DNA of 64,000 bases from the NCBI RefSeq assembly GCF_017916325.1, contig NC_090165.1, positions 1 through 64,000 on the forward strand. Direction: 5' to 3'. The stretch's first letter is position 1. The number at the start of each line of letters is the position of its first letter. Under the pieces are notes generated by a model. It worked only from the letters and a program-made list of their open reading frames with translations. It searched no databases and had not been told where the DNA came from. Shown here piece after piece: positions 61,678-64,000 of the stretch. The DNA is from Leishmania martiniquensis (taxonomy: Eukaryota; Euglenozoa; Kinetoplastea; Trypanosomatida; Trypanosomatidae). Position numbers and translations under genes: made by a program.

Positions 61678-62399
61678 ATGTGCACCGTACCCAAGCGCGT
61701 GTGTCGTTGCAAGCCAGGGGTCAGCAACCCTGATGGCCAACTGCTTATGCGAGCGCCGGCCAGTGTATACAGGTGGAGAAGGCGAGGTGTGCCTTGCAGA
61801 GGGAAAGTCAGCGGGTAGCGAAAGAGAGAAGGGAGAGAGGGGGGGTAGAGGAAGACTGAGTAGCATCGAAGGTGTTCGCCACCTTTGCCCGGCTGCCCTT
61901 GTGTACTGCGAGCGCTCCCGGTCGCGGTTGATCGCTTGGCGCCCGTGATTGCGTGCACGGGCACGTGAAAAGCTGTCCGAGGAGGCGGTACGTTGCATGT
62001 CTGTGAAGCTGAGAAGGCGCGTGCCACTCTGCCGCGCCGGCCTCTGTAGACGTGCGACTCGGTGGCGCCTGCTCCGTTTCTGTATCCGTCTTCACGTGCC
62101 CTTTGCGTAGTTAGAGAAGGCAGCGACGAAGAAGAAAAAAGGCGACAGCTGCGAAGGAAACAGCGAGAAGTGGACCGGCCGCCCTGTGGGGCGGCGCTGC
62201 CTGTGGGCCTCCACTATCCATCCCACCAGCGGACGCCCCAGCCCACAGCGCGCCCCACAGGGGAAGAGGCGCACATGCCGCAGCGCCACCCCCCCCACCC
62301 CCTTACGTCGCATGTGAAGATACGTGTGCATGGCGTGGCCGGTAGGGAGGAGGGGAAAGACGATGCCGCCCCCTTTGCCCGAACCTGTGGGGCTGCCGA
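61678..62399. other. spacer with GC-rich inverted repeat
   Basis: Contains the upstream region of the MBL/SAM gene (minus-strand CT tracts, complement of 61818-61855) and the presumed 3' UTR of the 119-residue gene, which carries a strong inverted repeat (listed separately). No gene is supported. Confidence 0.5.
62182..62262. repeat. perfect 12-bp inverted repeat, hairpin-forming
   Basis: CCCTGTGGGGCG at 62182-62193 and its exact reverse complement CGCCCCACAGGG at 62251-62262, with 57 bases between. Pairing can extend inward (CGCT and GTGGGC on the left against GCCCACAGCG on the right) with one small bulge. On the minus strand it lies 140-220 nt after a stop codon, so it would be a stable stem in a 3' UTR. 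Confidence 0.7.
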
Positions 62400-62759
62400 C
62401 TACTTGCGCCACGGCTCTTTCTGTGACTTTGCGTAGAAGCCACCCATGGCGCCCACAAAGATGCCGACAACAGCGCCAAAGGTTGTGCCGTTCAAGCTGC
62501 CGCCGTCGACGACGCACAACGCGCCGCTTGCCGCTGCTGTTGCCAGCGTTGCCAAGGCAACGGAAGGGCTGACAGGCGTGACCAGGAGATGGAAGAGTCC
62601 TGTCGTCGTTGAGCACGTGAGGAGCGATGAGCACGAGCCAATCAGCACCTTATCCGTGAAGCGGCGGCTAGAGCTGAGGAGAGCCGGATGCGCCACTGCG
62701 CTGCTGCTTCTGCGCGCCGCCAATACGCTCGGTAGCGCACGGGAGGGATAACGAAACAT
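62400..62759 (-). CDS. small mitochondrial-type membrane protein
   Basis: A 119-residue protein from ATG 62757-62759. The N-terminus (MFRYPSRALPSVLAARRSSS) is rich in Arg, Ser and Ala with no acidic residue, a textbook mitochondrial presequence. Hydrophobic segments follow at about 40-60 (KVLIGSCSSLLTCSTTTGLF), 62-82 (SVALATLATAAASGALCVV) and a glycine-rich one at 87-108 (GTTFGAVVGIFVGAMGGFYA). It ends in a basic KSQKEPWRK tail. The glycine-rich last span resembles those of small inner-membrane carrier or assembly proteins. No family recognised. Codon use is gene-like; the opposite strand is also open but Thr/Pro/Ala-rich, so this strand is preferred. Confidence 0.65.
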   Translation of the reverse strand: MFRYPSRALPSVLAARRSSSAVAHPALLSSSRRFTDKVLIGSCSSLLTCSTTTGLFHLLVTPVSPSVALATLATAAASGALCVVDGGSLNGTTFGAVVGIFVGAMGGFYAKSQKEPWRK

Positions 62760-63567
62760 TGTACACGCGTTGTTGTTGTGACGGTAGCGCAGCAGCACCG
62801 GCGGGATGAAGTCAGCGTGCCTGCGGACCTGTTTGTAAAGTTGGCGCTAAGCGAATCGGAGGAGAGCCGGGGAAAGCTGAACTGCTCAGCAGAGTGAGGT
62901 GTAGAGGCAGTTGGCGATGGCGGGGCACGCGCCAAGAATTGGAAGGAAGGGTGCGTGTGGGGAGCGGGGGAGAAGTTGGACCGGATAACAAAGCAAGCGA
63001 GGGCAGAAGTGCGGAGATGGGGCGCGGTGCAGCGCTGCCGCCTACGCGTGGAGGTCGCAGCGAGGCGAAGGAGCATAGAGGGGCAAGGAAGAGGAAGCCA
63101 AGGATAAGGAAAAACAGGGCCATGTGGCGCCGCCTCGCGTGATGCACGAGCATGCAGAGCACGACTGCCTCCCTCTCTCTCCTCGCCCCGCTACCGCTCT
63201 CTCTCTCACACGCACACTCTCCATAGGGATGATGAAAATAAAAAACGCATTAGGTTGCAGCGCTTTTCAGTGGACTCTTCCGTTTTGTCTCTCGAAGCGA
63301 ATGGTGTTTGCCTCGCAGGAAGGGCAGCACCGTTGCCCCGCTCTCTCTCCCTCTCTTTGCGAGAGAGTGCGCGTCTCCCTCACCGCACCCATCGAATCCG
63401 TTAAACGCGCGGCTCTTACATTCATCCACACACACACACACTGAGTACAGAGATCTGCTACAGCTGAGCAGGGGTGTGGCGCATGTGTGCTTGCTGCGAA
63501 GAGAGGGGCCTCGACGAGCACCAAGGCGAATCCGTGCACACGCACAAACGCGTTGGTGTGCGCGTGG
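62760..63567. other. intergenic spacer
   Basis: Presumed 5' UTR of the 119-residue gene and 3' UTR of DIM1. Minus-strand CT-rich DNA occurs at 63060-63120 (as its complement), while the plus strand is CT-rich at 63160-63220. A (CA)n run lies at 63427-63441. No gene is seen. Confidence 0.5.
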
Positions 63568-64000
63568 TTAGATAAAATGAATGCCGTGCTTGACAAAGTG
63601 TGCGAGCATACTCATCAGCGCCTCCTCGTCGAGCATGCGGCTACGCTTTTCGAACATGGGGTCCGCCACCACCGACTCTAGCAGTACACGGAACTGCTCC
63701 AGCGATATGGAAGAAGTCGCACCTGCGCTGCTACTGGGCGTCGCAGGCGTTGAGCTGGACGCGGCCGTTCCCACGGGTTGTCCACCTTCCATCTTTCGGT
63801 AGCTCAGATACTTGTCGTAGAGGGCCTGCACCGCCGCCTTTGTTCTAAATATCGACGAGGCCTTCTTGTTTTTCCGATTGAACAGCATTTTCACGAGCCC
63901 ATCCCACTCCTCAAAGTCCACAGCGGGTGGTGGGCACTTGGGGTCGAGCCGAATGACGCTTGATTCAACCTTGGGGGGAGGGTTAAAGCTATTTTTGCTG
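63568..64000 (-). CDS. DIM1: DIM1 rRNA adenine dimethyltransferase, C-terminal part (cut by window edge)
   Basis: The frame is open to the right edge, so only the last 143 residues are present; stop TAA at 63568. The visible part begins with FNPPPKVESSVIRLDPK, the hallmark junction between the methyltransferase core and C-terminal domain of Dim1/KsgA. The typical FEEWDGLVKMLFNRKNK (Dim1: WDGL..I.F.RKNK) follows. The AdoMet-binding and NLPY catalytic motifs would lie beyond the edge. Dim1 dimethylates two adjacent adenines near the 3' end of 18S rRNA and is needed for 40S maturation in the nucleolus. A Ser/Thr/Ala/Pro-rich insertion of about 25 residues, then a helix pair ending in VKHGIHFI, replaces the usual linker. 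Confidence 0.88.
   Translation of the reverse strand, partial: SKNSFNPPPKVESSVIRLDPKCPPPAVDFEEWDGLVKMLFNRKNKKASSIFRTKAAVQALYDKYLSYRKMEGGQPVGTAASSSTPATPSSSAGATSSISLEQFRVLLESVVADPMFEKRSRMLDEEALMSMLAHFVKHGIHFI

Noticed and set aside
1..64000. CRISPR array, operon promoters or bacterial elements
   Set aside because: No spaced direct repeats of that type; gene layout, trans-splicing signals and protein families are trypanosomatid.

Overview
The window reads as nuclear DNA of a trypanosomatid, most likely a Leishmania or close Leishmaniinae relative. Every convincing gene is intronless and lies on the minus strand. Genes are separated by spacers of 0.3-5 kb rich in (TG)n, (TA)n and polypurine (minus-strand polypyrimidine) runs. 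Several starts are preceded by a polypyrimidine tract plus AG, as expected for spliced-leader trans-splicing, and the codons are GC-rich. The whole window is therefore one polycistronic unit transcribed right to left. An alkyl-dihydroxyacetonephosphate synthase (ADS1) gene ending in a glycosomal PTS1 lies next to a mitochondrial-type lysyl-tRNA synthetase. From memory, this pairing matches the left part of L. major chromosome 30 and a syntenic stretch of T. brucei chromosome 6; this was not checked.

Right end, in transcription order: the C-terminus of DIM1 (18S rRNA dimethyladenosine transferase, cut by the window edge), a small mitochondrial-type membrane protein, a degenerate metallo-beta-lactamase-like/SAM protein, polynucleotide kinase 3'-phosphatase, a 3-hydroxyisobutyrate-dehydrogenase-family reductase, a spacer with a decayed coding region, a SETD3/LSMT-like SET methyltransferase, a tail-anchored leucine-rich-repeat protein, a Yip1-family membrane protein, lysyl-tRNA synthetase and ADS1. 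The presumed 3' UTR of ADS1 carries a SIDER2-type retroposon.

Middle: a frameshifted LRR pseudogene, then a 1561-residue LRR / P-loop (STAND-like) NTPase / WD40 protein, a small unknown protein, a spacer with a possible tyrosine-recombinase (TATE-like) relic, and an RGG-rich FoP/CHTOP-like mRNA-export factor.

Left half: a 5 kb gene-poor spacer with ambiguous open frames, a cyclin, a one-TM protein, two probable mitochondrial proteins of unknown function, a MATH/coiled-coil protein, a TMEM50-family four-TM protein, a divergent cyclophilin, an alpha/beta hydrolase, a tiny membrane-protein gene, and a cysteine-rich GPI-type surface protein. The leftmost 3.3 kb holds only a faint coding relic.

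The genes do not form a pathway, as is usual in trypanosomatid units where neighbours share transcription but not function. The most distinctive items are the LRR-STAND-WD40 protein with a dying LRR neighbour, the degenerate MBL/SAM protein, the active-site-poor cyclophilin, and the coding relics and small genes in the spacers.
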